A stretch of DNA of 64,000 bases from Sphingomonas psychrotolerans (GTDB taxonomy: Bacteria; Pseudomonadota; Alphaproteobacteria; Sphingomonadales; Sphingomonadaceae). Positions 44,601 to 54,900 of the stretch are shown in pieces. Both the position numbers and the translations under genes were made by a program. The notes beneath the pieces are model-generated. The model had not been told where the DNA came from. It did not search any database and was given only the letters and a program-made list of their open reading frames with translations. The DNA is taken from contig NZ_CP024923.1 of assembly GCF_002796605.1 (NCBI RefSeq), positions 682,001 through 746,000 of the forward strand, in the 5' to 3' direction. How positions within the stretch are numbered: the stretch's first letter is position 1; each line of letters starts with the position of its first letter.

Positions 44601-47406
44601 CGTGCTCGACGGCGAAGGCAGCATCGCTCTGGGCGGTGGAACGCTGATGATCGGCTCGACAGCAAGCAGCTCGGTCTTTGACGGCATGATCGCCGGCGGC
44701 GGCACCGTGACGATCGCCGCCGGCAGCTTTGAGGGCAGCGGATCGATTGATGCGACAATGGTCGTCGTCGATGGTGCGCATCTCAGGGGCGTGCGGGGCA
44801 GCACCCTGTCGGTGGGTTCGCTGATACTCGCTGCGGGATCGCAGCTCGATGTTGCGCTCGGCGCTCCCTTGAGCGCCCCGTTGTTCGACATCGACGGGAA
44901 CCTCACGCTCGACGGCACCGTAAACGTGAGCGCCAGTCCCGCGTTCGGCGCGGGCGTCTATCGCCTGTTCGACTATAGGGGAGTGCTCACCGACAATGGC
45001 CTCGAACTGGGTGCCGTGGCGGGCGCTCCGGGTGGCCAGCTCTCGATTCAGAGCGGGGCCGGGCACGTCAACCTGGTCAACACCGCAGGGGTTACGCTCG
45101 CATTCTGGGACGGCGGCGCTGCCGGCTTCCACAACAATGGTGCGGTCGACGGCGGCAATGGCACCTGGAGCACCGGTAGCGCTAACTGGACCGCGGCGGA
45201 CGGCAAAGTGAACAGCGCTATGGCGCCGCAGCCGGGGTTCGCGGTGTTCCAGGGAAGCGCCGGCACGGTGATGATCGACAACACCGCGGGCCAAGTCTCT
45301 GCGACGGGAATGCAGTTCGCGACGAACGGCTATACGCTCGAGGGCGGCCCTCTTGCGCTGACGGGCGAGCGTGCGGTGATGCGCGTCGGCGACGGCAGCG
45401 CAGCAGGCGCCGGAATGCGTGCGACGGTCGCGGCTCCGCTGACCGGCCCGGCGACCCTGGTCAAATCAGACCTGGGCACGCTCGTTCTCACCGGCTCAAA
45501 CAGCTATTCCGGCGGTACGATCGTCGAAGCCGGCACCCTCGTCGGCGACACCAATGGACTGCGTGGCAACATCGCCAACCGTGCGTCGCTGGTATTCGAC
45601 CTTGCCGCGAACGGTACATTCGACGGCTCCGTCACCGGGACAGGCAAGACGATGAAATCGGGTGCAGGGGCGCTCACGCTTGCAGGTGCGAACGCTAGTG
45701 ACTGGCAGGTCCTGGCGGGTAGCCTGATCACCACTTCTACACTGTTCACCGGCGATGTGGACCTCAAGCAGGGGGCGAGCCTCGTGTTCGACCAGACGAG
45801 GGAGGGCGCCTATGGCGCAACGATCACCGGCAACGGCTCGATCGCCGTGCGTGGTGGTGGGGCGATCCGGTTTACCGGCAATGGCTCCGCTTTCCTTGGG
45901 ACAACCAACGTCGGCGGCGGGCAGCTGCTTACCATCAACGGCACGCTGGGGGGCACGCTCGACATAGCTGCGGGCGGTCGCCTGCAGGGCAGCGGAACGG
46001 CCGGATCGGTCAACGTCGCAGGCACGATCGCTCCAGGCAATTCGATCGGAACGCTTACCTTGGGCGGCAATCTGGCGCTCACGTCGGGCAGCATATACGA
46101 GGTGGAGGCGGACGCGACCGGCGCGAGTGACCGCATCATTGTCGGCGGCACTGCGACGATCGGCAGCAATGTCGGCATGACCGTGCTGGCGGCGGACGGC
46201 AACTACGCGGCCAGAACCAATTATACGGTTCTCAGCGCCTCGGGGGGCGTGACCGGTACGTTCGCTGCCGTCACTTCCAATCTGGCCTTTCTCACCCCGA
46301 CGCTGAACTATTCGGCCAACGCAGTGACGCTCAACCTTCGTCGCAATACCGTCGACTTCGCCACGGTAGGCCAGACACACAATCAGGCAGGCGTCGCTCC
46401 GGCTGTCGAGGCGCTGGGTTCGGGCAACCGTGTGTACGACGCAGTGGTCGCGCTCACCGCACCTGAAGCACGCGACGCCTTCGATCAGCTTGCAGGTTCA
46501 GACTATGCCAGCGTCCGCGGTCAATTGCTCGAGGACAGCCGCTTCGTGCGGGATGCGATGCTCGCACGCGGGCAAGCGGCCGGCGGCTCCGGCGTGGCAC
46601 TTTGGGGCCGCGTTCTGGGCAGTCGGGGCAGCATCAACGACAACATCGATGCGCCGGGCTACGAACGTGATCTTGAAGGTTTGCTGACCGGCTTCGATGG
46701 CCCGCTGGGCGAGAGCCTGCGCGCGGGGGTCGCGGTCGGTTATGGGACAACGGACATCCATATCCGCCGTGGGCGACATGAGATCCGGTCCTATCACGCA
46801 GGCGGGTATTTCATGGGAGGCTTCGGAGTGTTCTCATTCCAGCTTGGCGGCGCCTATGCATGGAATGATGTCGAAGCCACACGCCGGATCGCCTTTGGAA
46901 CGTTCGATCAAATATTGTCATCCGAGTATGCTGCACGCACCTTCCAGACGTTTGGCGAAGTCGCGCTCAGGGGCGAACTCGGCGGGGTCATGCTCCAGCC
47001 ATTTGCGAGCGTCGCGCGGGTCAGTCTCTTCGACGCACGGGTTCGTGAGCAAGGCGGCGGCGCTACGCTGCGTGGGGGCGACGGCAGGGCGCGCGTCACT
47101 TGGGGCAATCTCGGGATTCGCACAAGGGCGGACCTCGGCATGAACGACATCGGACTGCGGTTTGCTGGCTCAGCGGCACTCCGCCACGCGTTCGGTGATC
47201 GTTCCGCCAATCTCGATCTCGCATTCACCTCCGGAGCAGCATTCAACGTGGTCGGTGCAGGAATTGAGCGCGACAGCATTGCCGTCGATGGTGGTCTTGA
47301 GGCGGATCTCACTCGCGATCTCGCTCTTAGCATTAGCTACATGGGCAATTATGGGAATAGCTCTACCGACCATGGCGGGCGCGTGTCCCTTAACTGGCAG
47401 TTCTAG
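41692..47406 (+). CDS. Large glycine-rich autotransporter (type Va)
   Basis: A 1904-residue protein. A long signal peptide (about 1-41, ending PVAQAQ) is followed by a very glycine-rich segment to about residue 280 (GGIAGGGGGRGGPDY, GGGGGGSGGLVLTG, GGRADYGGGGGAGLFLYAGG). Then come many autotransporter-associated beta-strand repeats (TLTGAGSQDWLITSGTLKGD, LTKTGAGALTMGGANSYTGR, TLVLTGSNSYSGGTIVEAGT). A C-terminal autotransporter barrel of about 270 residues ends VSLNWQF. A passenger with beta-helix folding and no recognised enzymatic motif suggests a surface adhesin. No Shine-Dalgarno is strong at ATG 41692 (GAGGGGTCATTATC precedes). Confidence 0.9.
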   Translation: MRAAIDRKKRRSVLPAHASASLAALAVATGVGAVPVAQAQQLTQGGGNSTGGIAGGGGGRGGPDYNLLGGAGGSAATTPDGLAQAGSKGTNPTNGAPGGPAGTPNDISAGGGGGGAASGRGPLAQSSAGGAGAGGGHLDATTGAFSLSADYLGSSGGDGIAGNAGTGGGGGGSGGLVLTGVEVSVQTDGHAVTGGIGGRSAGSGFWGTAGGGGAGLVLLQGGALAISGGSAIAGGLGGGRADYGGGGGAGLFLYAGGALINQAGSIRGGNGGGEILFVYMGGDGGAGVLSNLGTIANEAVIIGGDGGVGRSMGGNGGIGVVAWGGSIDNAANGVISGGQGATIRDAGRNNKAGGGGGGIWFRDGQAASLTNAGTVEGGAAGATPFGDNVVGAGGVGVTGAATGNISIINSGTITGGLNSRNAVRSDAITLFGSGNRVELRAGSTINGNVVVSGGSDNALVLGGSANSGMDVSLVSALAQYRGFDRFEKVGASNWTLTGAGSQDWLITSGTLKGDTNSLSGSLGFGTSDGGRGAIFDQAFNGTYGGVLSGDGVVTKSGTGAVTMTGVPAPGDKFTGLVQVDGGTLVLNGTLGDRAGKTAQLRVGTGAMLGGSGTFLGDVTVADGGIVGPGTSPGTLTITGNYTLGAGSVLRYELGQPGVVGSATNDLIVVGGNLTLDGSLDLTALPDFGAGYYRLIDYAGSLTDNGLELGTTPPGFTGTVQTGIAGQVNILFNDGAQRVQYWDGTDATGRSAATNGDGGMGVWRAGSTNWTAASGFGINDGWAGQAGVFAGTAGGTVTIEGRQSFQRLRFDTAGYVLQSGALVTTGDFSIIEVNAATTINSAIAGIAGLTKTGAGALTMGGANSYTGRTTVSAGSLSLAAGGLIAGAVHNEAYFSNAGTVNGSVTNAGAFASTGTLNGNLLNQGTASLAGQVRGSIENHGTVALTGALSGVTRLNQVGGSLNVAGFEIELDVLDGEGSIALGGGTLMIGSTASSSVFDGMIAGGGTVTIAAGSFEGSGSIDATMVVVDGAHLRGVRGSTLSVGSLILAAGSQLDVALGAPLSAPLFDIDGNLTLDGTVNVSASPAFGAGVYRLFDYRGVLTDNGLELGAVAGAPGGQLSIQSGAGHVNLVNTAGVTLAFWDGGAAGFHNNGAVDGGNGTWSTGSANWTAADGKVNSAMAPQPGFAVFQGSAGTVMIDNTAGQVSATGMQFATNGYTLEGGPLALTGERAVMRVGDGSAAGAGMRATVAAPLTGPATLVKSDLGTLVLTGSNSYSGGTIVEAGTLVGDTNGLRGNIANRASLVFDLAANGTFDGSVTGTGKTMKSGAGALTLAGANASDWQVLAGSLITTSTLFTGDVDLKQGASLVFDQTREGAYGATITGNGSIAVRGGGAIRFTGNGSAFLGTTNVGGGQLLTINGTLGGTLDIAAGGRLQGSGTAGSVNVAGTIAPGNSIGTLTLGGNLALTSGSIYEVEADATGASDRIIVGGTATIGSNVGMTVLAADGNYAARTNYTVLSASGGVTGTFAAVTSNLAFLTPTLNYSANAVTLNLRRNTVDFATVGQTHNQAGVAPAVEALGSGNRVYDAVVALTAPEARDAFDQLAGSDYASVRGQLLEDSRFVRDAMLARGQAAGGSGVALWGRVLGSRGSINDNIDAPGYERDLEGLLTGFDGPLGESLRAGVAVGYGTTDIHIRRGRHEIRSYHAGGYFMGGFGVFSFQLGGAYAWNDVEATRRIAFGTFDQILSSEYAARTFQTFGEVALRGELGGVMLQPFASVARVSLFDARVREQGGGATLRGGDGRARVTWGNLGIRTRADLGMNDIGLRFAGSAALRHAFGDRSANLDLAFTSGAAFNVVGAGIERDSIAVDGGLEADLTRDLALSISYMGNYGNSSTDHGGRVSLNWQF

Positions 47407-47711
47407 GTCGCGGCCCGCAACCAGGCATTCCGACCCATGCTTGTTCAGGAGAGCCCCAGGCCACGCTCAGTCGTTCCCAGGAGCTCCCCACGTCTTGTGC
47501 GATTTTCCGCATCCGGAGGTGCAGCTGCGCCTGGCGCAGTCGCGTCGCCGGGTCGACGAACGGCAGCTATCGAGGTCCACGAGCCAGAAGCGGACTGGCA
47601 GCTAGCGGCCCATTTCCGGCCGATGTGCGGGGCCCCACAAGCAAATCGGAGCGGTTCTACAGGCCCAACCTGGAGCGCCTGTGTTCGAGGTCCGGGATGC
47701 ACTAACCGAGG
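47407..47711. other. Intergenic with a dispersed-repeat copy
   Basis: No gene. The stretch holds the repeat copy at 47586-47619 with the upstream CGGCAGCTAT string at about 47559-47568. The autotransporter and the metalloprotease converge here, and no clear terminator was found. Confidence 0.45.
47586..47619. repeat. Dispersed intergenic repeat
   Basis: AGAAGCGGACTGGCAGCTAG plus CGGCCCATTTCCGG matches 58766-58799 at 31 of 34 positions. Weaker relatives lie at 7932 and 18134. The unit sits only between genes. Confidence 0.7.
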
Positions 47712-50198
47712 TCATAGCGGCGGCCCAGGCGGCTGCGGGAATCGCGAGCGCGGTCCCTTGCCCCAATCCGGTTCTACCGATCTTGGCGCGTGCGCGATCG
47801 GATCCTCCAGATAATGATCGATGTCGAGCGCGGTCTGGTGATAGAAGGCGGAGGTCAGAGCGTCTCCTCCGGAGCGTCGCCGCAACGCCTGCGCCAGGCT
47901 CGCCAGCTTCTGGAGAACATAGGCGCGGGCGTCCGCGGGCGCGTCCACGTCGGCACCCAGAATCTCCGCGGCCTCAAGCGCGACCGTCTGACTGGCGCGC
48001 AACAGCGCCTGCTCGCTTGTCCCGGCAGGCACCGGTGCACCCCAGGTGCGGCTGAACACCGCATCCACCATCTGCGTGAAGGTCACCGCGTCGGCCTGCC
48101 GCGCGCCCAGCGCCATCATGCGCGCCGCCTTGTCGCCGTCGAAAAGCGGCGCGATCACCATGGCCGCAAGGATACGTGCGGCGCGGAGCTGGTCGAAGGC
48201 ATCGTCCTTGGACAGGTCCTCGAGATTGTTGCCGGGATCGGGTGTCAGCTGGGCGAGCAGGGTTTCGGGCAGTGCGAGGTTGCGCGGCTCGATCGCCGTC
48301 ATCAGCAACTCCAGCGTCTGGTGTTGCAGCGCGCCGGGGATGAACTCGGTCGGCGGCAGCATGTCGCCCTTTATCGTCAGGTTGGTGAAGAGCCCGCCGA
48401 CATATTTGACGGCGGATTCGATCGCGTAACGATGATGGAGATAGGCCATCCAAAGCCGGGTGTTGCGCAGCGAGCCGCTGGGCTCGCCGGGCTGCAGCAC
48501 GCCGGCCTGGCCATAGGCCTGGAGCATGATCGCGCGCGCGCCCATCGCCTCGCGCAGATTCTCGGTCGGCGTGGCGCGATCGTCGTACCATGTCCAGCGC
48601 GGATCGCTCTGGGGGACGTAGAGCAGCCCGGCGCCGCGCATGTCGGCAATCACCTGGTCTAGCCCGGCCTTCTCCCCCGGCGCGGCGAGCGGCGTGTACG
48701 CATAGCGCACCATCGCGGTGTCATAGGCGCCGATCGCCTTCATGAAGGATTCGCTGAGATCGAGGCGGCCGTTGGTCACCTTTACACGCGGTGTCGGATA
48801 TTCCATCACCGAGGCGCGATCGTTGAGGCTCGACGCGAAATTGTGCCCGAAGCCGAGCGCATGGCCGAGCTCGTGCGCCGTCAGCAGCGCCTGCCGCAGC
48901 AACACCATGTTGCGCTGGCCCTCGGGCACGCCTTCGAACGTACCCGGCGTCAGCAGGATCGGATCGACGAGGGTGATGCCGCTGCCATCGCTGGATAGGC
49001 CGGCATTATAGGCATCCCAATAATTGGCGATCGTACGGATGCGGTGAGTGTCCATTCGCGTCTTTGAGCCCAGGATCTCGCCGGTGCGCGGATCGCGATA
49101 GGTGCCGCCGCTCGAGAAGCCGCGCTCGTCGCGATTGATCCAGAGGACATAGGCGTAGCGTATGTCCATCGGGTCCATATCGGCCGGCGCATCGCGTGCC
49201 TCGATCGCGTTGATGAAACCGGCCGCCTCAAACGACCTGTTCCACCAGAGCAGGCCCTGCTTCATCGCGGTGCGGATCGGCGCGGGGATCGCGGGATCGA
49301 AGTAGAAGACGATCGGCTTGACCGGTTCGCTCATCGCCGCGCCGGGATTCTTCTTTTCCAGCCGCCAGCGGGTGATCAATTCGGTCTCCGGGCCTTGGCT
49401 GAACGGCCTGGAATAATCGTGAAACGCGATCGCGCTCACCCCGATGCGCGGATCGGCGGCCCGCGGCGTGTAGCCGATGGGTGCCTTCAGGAAGCTGTGA
49501 TGGACGCGCAGCGTGACCATGCGCGCGTCGGGCGTCACATTGGCGATCCGCGGTCCCGGCGCGTCGGTGACGTAGGTCGAAATCGTCTCGATTTCGGTAT
49601 TCTCGGGAAACGCCTTCATCCGAGCGGGATAGAAGCTGCTGCGCGTGCCATCGTAGCGAAAGCCGCCCTGATTGGCGCGCTTCAGATCGCCTTCAATATT
49701 GGCCGCATCGCGCAGGAACAGGCTGGTGGCGTCGGCGACCACCTTGCCGCCGCTCTCGGCCTCGACCGGAAGGCTGGCGATCACCGAGGTTGGAAAGGAA
49801 TCCGCGACCCCCCGCGCATGCGCCGCATCGCCTTCGAGCGAGCGATAGTCGGTGTTCACCTGATTGACGAGCACGCGGCCGCCGACGCGCTCGAAGCGGA
49901 TCACTGCGCTTTCGAGGATGCCGCGGTCGAGCGGCAACTCCACCGAGCCGCCACCGCTCGCCGCCGAAACATAATAGAGGATGTCCTGCCCGAAGAGCGG
50001 CACTTCGATCAGCAGCTTCCCCGCCTTCGAATCGAACCAGAAAGGCACGAAGCCCTCTATTCTTTCGAGCGCGGCGGTGCGCTTTGCGATGGCTCCCGCC
50101 GGCGTGGATTGTGCAAGCACCGGCGGAGAGCAAAGCGCGGTGCCGAGGAACAAGAGGGCGGAAAGTCGACAAGGCCGACGATAATGCGGTTTCGGCAT
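47712..50198 (-). CDS. Secreted zinc metalloprotease (DUF4953/DUF5117 type)
   Basis: An 828-residue enzyme. A signal peptide (RLSALLFLGTALCSPPVLAQ) is followed by a DUF5117/DUF5118-type beta region (FVPFWFDSKAGKLLIEVPLF, ILYYVSAASGGGSVELPLDR). The metzincin zinc motif HELGHALGFGHN has HELGH at residues 441-445, with SVMEYP 21 residues later as the Met-turn. It probably degrades peptides in the periplasm or outside. It follows the M20 amidohydrolase by 46 bases in an operon that begins with a TonB receptor. Confidence 0.9.
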   Translation of the reverse strand: MPKPHYRRPCRLSALLFLGTALCSPPVLAQSTPAGAIAKRTAALERIEGFVPFWFDSKAGKLLIEVPLFGQDILYYVSAASGGGSVELPLDRGILESAVIRFERVGGRVLVNQVNTDYRSLEGDAAHARGVADSFPTSVIASLPVEAESGGKVVADATSLFLRDAANIEGDLKRANQGGFRYDGTRSSFYPARMKAFPENTEIETISTYVTDAPGPRIANVTPDARMVTLRVHHSFLKAPIGYTPRAADPRIGVSAIAFHDYSRPFSQGPETELITRWRLEKKNPGAAMSEPVKPIVFYFDPAIPAPIRTAMKQGLLWWNRSFEAAGFINAIEARDAPADMDPMDIRYAYVLWINRDERGFSSGGTYRDPRTGEILGSKTRMDTHRIRTIANYWDAYNAGLSSDGSGITLVDPILLTPGTFEGVPEGQRNMVLLRQALLTAHELGHALGFGHNFASSLNDRASVMEYPTPRVKVTNGRLDLSESFMKAIGAYDTAMVRYAYTPLAAPGEKAGLDQVIADMRGAGLLYVPQSDPRWTWYDDRATPTENLREAMGARAIMLQAYGQAGVLQPGEPSGSLRNTRLWMAYLHHRYAIESAVKYVGGLFTNLTIKGDMLPPTEFIPGALQHQTLELLMTAIEPRNLALPETLLAQLTPDPGNNLEDLSKDDAFDQLRAARILAAMVIAPLFDGDKAARMMALGARQADAVTFTQMVDAVFSRTWGAPVPAGTSEQALLRASQTVALEAAEILGADVDAPADARAYVLQKLASLAQALRRRSGGDALTSAFYHQTALDIDHYLEDPIAHAPRSVEPDWGKGPRSRFPQPPGPPL

Positions 50199-50244
50199 GA
50201 GGTTCCTCGGCGGCAGGAGGGGAGAAAGGCGGCGGCTCAGCCGC

Positions 50245-51837
50245 TCATTTAGGCGCCGTGGTTGTCAGCGTCGGATATTTGATGCCGAGCTGGTCGAGAT
50301 AGGTAGGGTATTTGGCCGGGTCGTAATAATATTTCTCCATCTCCGGCCGCATCTCCTTCATGATCTTCTCGTTCAGCCAGATCGCGGGCTTGTCCTCGGC
50401 GGTGAGCACCGGATCGTATTTGACTTCCTTGGTCTGGACGTTGGTGAAGTAAGTCTTGGCCTCGGTCACAAGCTTCGGCGTGGTGGCGATGTCGAGCACG
50501 GTCATCGCCACGGCCTTCGCGCCGGCCACCGCGCCTTTGTGCGCGATCGGAGTCGCCATCGCGATCGCCGACGTGACGTTGTGCCCGATCATGCTGGGGA
50601 CGTTGGACGGGAAGCGGATCGTGATCGTCGGCACCGTCCACATGATGTCGCCGATATCGTCCGATCCGCCGCCCATCGATTCACCGCGGGTGTCGGGCGT
50701 CGAAATCTTGCCGACCTCGGTTTCCAGCGGCTTGAGCTTCAGCGCGTTGGCAGTCTGCGCGGCCTTGGCAAAGGCCTGATCGTCGGCAGTCCATTTGGGC
50801 ATGCCGACCAGCTCGATGTTCTTCTGCGCCGCTTCGGCGAGCGGGCGGTTGCCGTGATTGGGCGCGGCGTAGCCGAGGACGCGGCGGGTGACGGTGGTGC
50901 CGGTGGCCTTGGCCGCCGCCTCGGAGATGGTGTTGCCGGTCTCGTACAGCTCGCGGATCGTGTCGAACTTCTGCTCGCGGAAATAATACCAGACAGTCGC
51001 GTCGCCCGGCACGATGTTGGGCTGGCCGCCACCATTGGTGATTACATAGTGGGAGCGCTGGGTGACCGGCAGATGCTCGCGCCGCATGTTCCACGCGATG
51101 TCCATCAGCTCGACGCCGTCGAGCGCGCTGCGCCCGGCCCAAGGCGCGCCCGCGGCGTGCGAGGTCTTGCCTTTGAAATTATACTCGACCGAGACCATGC
51201 CGTTATTGCCCATGTCGCCCCAGCCGGTGCCGAAGCCCGAGCCGACATGGGTGAAGATCGACGCGTCGACGCCCTTGAACAGCCCCGAGCGGACATAATA
51301 GGCCTTAGTGGCGAGCAATTCCTCGGCGACGCCGGGCCACAGCATCAGCCGGCCTTTGATGCCGTGCTTGACCATCACTTCCTTGGCGGCGAGCGCGGCG
51401 GCAACGATCAGCGGCATCCCCGAATTATGGCCCTCGCCATGCCCGGGCGCGCCGGCGACCTGCGGCTTGAGATAGGGCACGCCTGGGGTCTGCGAGAGGC
51501 CGAGCAGGCCGTCGATGTCGCTGCCCAGCGCGATCAGCGGGCCGCCTTCGCCCCAGGTCGCGGTCCATGCGGTAGGGATGCCGGCGACGCCGCGGGTGAT
51601 CTTGAAGCCGTTCTTCTCGAGGATGCCGGTCAGATATTCGGAGGTCTTGAACTCCTGAAAGCCGGGCTCGGCGAAGCTGAACACCGAATCGACCATCTCC
51701 TGGACCAGCTTGGCCTTGGCATCGACGCTGGCGGCTGCCTCTGCCTTGAGACTGGTCGAGGCCTGGGCGAAAGCGGGGGCGGGAACGGACGCGAACGCGG
51801 CGCCGAGCGAAAGCGCAGTACGAAGCTTCATCTTCAT
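50245..51837 (-). CDS. M20-family amidohydrolase (AbgB-like), exported
   Basis: A 530-residue enzyme. A signal peptide (MKMKLRTALSLGAAFASVPA, PAFAQA) precedes an M20 peptidase fold: FSFAEPGFQEFKTSEYLTGI, PLIALGSDIDGLLGLSQTPG, GHGEGHNSGMPLIVAAALAA, SDDIGDIMWTVPTI and GHNVTSAIAMATPI. It resembles aminobenzoyl-glutamate/amidohydrolases that cleave N-acyl amino acids or dipeptides using two zinc ions. The start is ATG 51837 with AGGAGAG upstream. It lies 64 bases after the TonB receptor. Confidence 0.88.
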   Translation of the reverse strand: MKMKLRTALSLGAAFASVPAPAFAQASTSLKAEAAASVDAKAKLVQEMVDSVFSFAEPGFQEFKTSEYLTGILEKNGFKITRGVAGIPTAWTATWGEGGPLIALGSDIDGLLGLSQTPGVPYLKPQVAGAPGHGEGHNSGMPLIVAAALAAKEVMVKHGIKGRLMLWPGVAEELLATKAYYVRSGLFKGVDASIFTHVGSGFGTGWGDMGNNGMVSVEYNFKGKTSHAAGAPWAGRSALDGVELMDIAWNMRREHLPVTQRSHYVITNGGGQPNIVPGDATVWYYFREQKFDTIRELYETGNTISEAAAKATGTTVTRRVLGYAAPNHGNRPLAEAAQKNIELVGMPKWTADDQAFAKAAQTANALKLKPLETEVGKISTPDTRGESMGGGSDDIGDIMWTVPTITIRFPSNVPSMIGHNVTSAIAMATPIAHKGAVAGAKAVAMTVLDIATTPKLVTEAKTYFTNVQTKEVKYDPVLTAEDKPAIWLNEKIMKEMRPEMEKYYYDPAKYPTYLDQLGIKYPTLTTTAPK

Positions 51838-51901
51838 GGGAGCTCTCCTGTTATGGATTTGAAGGACGGGCCGGCGCGAGGCGTTCGCGCCGGCGGGGAA
51901 A

Positions 51902-54900
51902 TCAGATCCGCACGCGCATGCCGAGGCGGAAGACGCGGCCGAGCACGTCGTAAAGCGCACGGTTGGTCTGCGGATAGGCCGGGGTATTGTTGCCGGTCGG
52001 GCCGTTGCCGACCAGCACCGGATCTGTGTCGAGCAGGTTGCGGATCGACAGGAACGCCTCGAACTTGCCGCCGCCGGCCTCGAACTCATAGCTGGTGTTG
52101 AAGTCGAGATAGAAGGCGCCGGCGATGTCGTTGCGGTTGACCGTGCGGTTGGCGACGGTCGAGACCGGGCAGTCGGTCGAGCAGACGATATAGCTGTTGT
52201 CGTAGACGCCGCCGCTCACGCCGCGGCCGACAAGCTGGGTGCTGAACCCGCCGACCTCGTATCCGGCCGAGAGGCGATAGGTCCAGTCGGGGAGGCTTCC
52301 GGAATTCTGTCCCGCCGATTCGGTCGGCACGTCGACGCCGTTGTTGGTGTAGAGGCTGATCGCATGGCTCGCGAGCGCGCGCAGCGTCAGGGTGCCGGGG
52401 CCGACCGGCCGCCGATAACTCGCCTCGATGTCGAGGCCCTTGGCTTCGATGCCGACGAAGTTGGTCGGTTTGATCTCGATGCTGGTCACCGCGAGGCCGG
52501 GGGTGGTCGCCCCGCGCCCGCCGGTGGTCGAGATGAAGGTGCAGGCATCGGCGATCGTCTGGACATAGCATTGGTCGATCAGCGTCTGGGCGGTGAGCGA
52601 CGAGATCGCGCCGTCGAGCTGCAGGTCGAAATAGTCGACCGACAATGCGAGGCCGGGCAGGAAGGTCGGCGTGGCGATGATGCCGACGCCGTAGGTCTTG
52701 GCGACCTCGGGCGCGAGCACGGCGTTGCCGACGGTCGATTCGTTGAACTGGTCGGTGCGGAAGCCGCCGCCCGCCAGCGGCACGTTGACCGTGTTGGTGC
52801 GGCCGACCCCAGGCGCAAACAATTCGCCGAGATTGGGTGCGCGGATGTCGCGCGAGATGGTGCCGCGCAGCTTGATGTCGGGGATCACCTGCCAGGTGAC
52901 GCCGCCTTTCCACGTCGTCACCGTGCCCGAGGTCGAATAGTCGGTGACACGCACCGCGCCGTTCAGATCCGCGCCCTTGAACAGTGGGATCAAGGTCTCG
53001 AGATACGCCTCCTTGACGTCATAGGCGCCGACCGTGGGCAGGTAATTGCCGTAGATCCACGTGCCGCTGGTCACCCCCGCCGAGACGATCGGCCGGAACA
53101 GCGGATCGACGCTGCCGGTCACCGTCTCGCGCCGCCATTCGCCGCCCATCGCGATGCTGACCGGCCCCGCCCAGAGGTCGAATAGATTGTTGGTCGAGAG
53201 ATTGAACGCGGCGACGTCCTGCGTCAGCGTCTGCTCGCGCAGCGGCTGGAGGCCGCCATAGAGCACGTAGTTGACGGCCTCCTGCGACATCCCGCCGACG
53301 CCGATGCGGTTGAGTGGCACGCAGGCGCGGTCGTCGTTGGTGGTGCTGGCATCGATGTTGATCCGGCAGACGATCGAGCCCGTGGCATAGCCGCCGACAT
53401 TGCCCGCCGGCGCTGCGACTGCGTCGGTCGCCGCTGCCATCCGGGCGAGGTTCCACGCATTGGTGAGCAGCTCGCTCGTCCTGGTCTCGCCGCGCTGGTA
53501 ATAAGCGTCCCAGCTCCAGTCGATGCCGACTGCGCCGAAATCGCCGTTCGCGCCGATCACATAGCGATAGACCTCGCGGGTATTGTCGCTGCCCTGCGGC
53601 GGGATACCGATATTGCTGGTGCCGATCTGCACCGTGGTGACCCGCGCCGTCGGGTTGGCGAGGTTATAGGCATTCACCCGGTCGACGAACGCCTGCGGCA
53701 GGAAGGCGTTGATCAGCCCGCCATTGGTGGCCGAGGACGCGACCTGCAGCGTCACGCCGGTGGTCGGTGTCTGCTGGTAATAGCTCTGCCCGCGATAATA
53801 GCTGTACGACACCTGGCCGAAGATCTTGAAGGCGTCGGCGAAATCGTAGCTCAGCCGGCCGAACAGGCTCCCGCGCTTCTCGGCGGGAAGCAAAGTCGCG
53901 CTGCTGCGGTGGCCGTCGCTGGTGATGTCGTAATCGCCGCCGACCATCCACTGGCCGTTGGTCGGGCCGAAGGCGAGCTGGTTCGTCGTCGCGCGTCCGG
54001 TCGCTGGATCGATCGAGCCGAAATAGGTGCCGCGGAAAGCGCCGGTGCTGATCAGGCCGCCCGGTGTGAACTGGCCGGTGCCGATGCCGCCCTGGATCAG
54101 CCGGGCAGGGACACAGAGCGTCGCGGTGCTGCTATCGGTGCAGGCGGCGGCGCTATAGGCCGGACTGTCGATCTGGAAGAAACCGGCGTCGTTCCAGTCG
54201 CGGTCGATCGTCTGGATGCCGGTCTGAGAGAAATATTCGCCGCTCAGCAGAATGTGGCCGCGGCCATCGGCGAAGCTCTGGCCGCCCGTCGCCGAAACTT
54301 TGTGGTTCTGGCCGTCCCCATAGGTAGTGATGCCGAACTCATAGTCCATCTTGAAGCCGGTGAACTTCTTGTCGAGGATGAAGTTGACCACGCCCGAGAC
54401 GGCGTCCGAGCCATAGGCTGAGGAGGCGCCGCCGGTCACCACTTCGACGCGCTCGATCAGGGCCTGCGGGAAGGTGTTGACGTCGACCACGCCGGTGGTT
54501 GCCGAGGCGACCGAGCGCTGGCCGTCGAACAGTACCAGCGTGCGTGCAGCACCGAGATTGCGCAGGTTGACGGTGTTGATGCCCGCCGCGCCGTTGCTCA
54601 GGGAGCCGTTGGAGCTCGCCGCCGTGCCGCTGCCGCGCACCGCGGGAAGCGTGTTTACGAAATCGGTGATGTTGGCGGGCGCCTCGCGCTGGATTTCCTC
54701 GGCGCTGATCACGCTCACCGGGGTCGGCGCACTATAGCCGTCGCGAACGATGCGCGATCCGGTGACGGTGATTTCCTGCGTCGGATCCGCCGGCGTTTCG
54801 GGCGCGGTTTGGTCCTGTGCGGACGCCATGTCGGTGACGAGCGAGGCTTCTGTGGCAGGGACATCCTGCGCATGCGCGGCGGAACCGGCGATCAGCGCGG

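Noticed and set aside
50197-52101. Plus-strand 634-codon frame opposite the M20 amidohydrolase
   Set aside because: The minus strand has a full M20 fold, signal peptide and ribosome site; the plus frame is low-complexity Arg/Asp/Gly.
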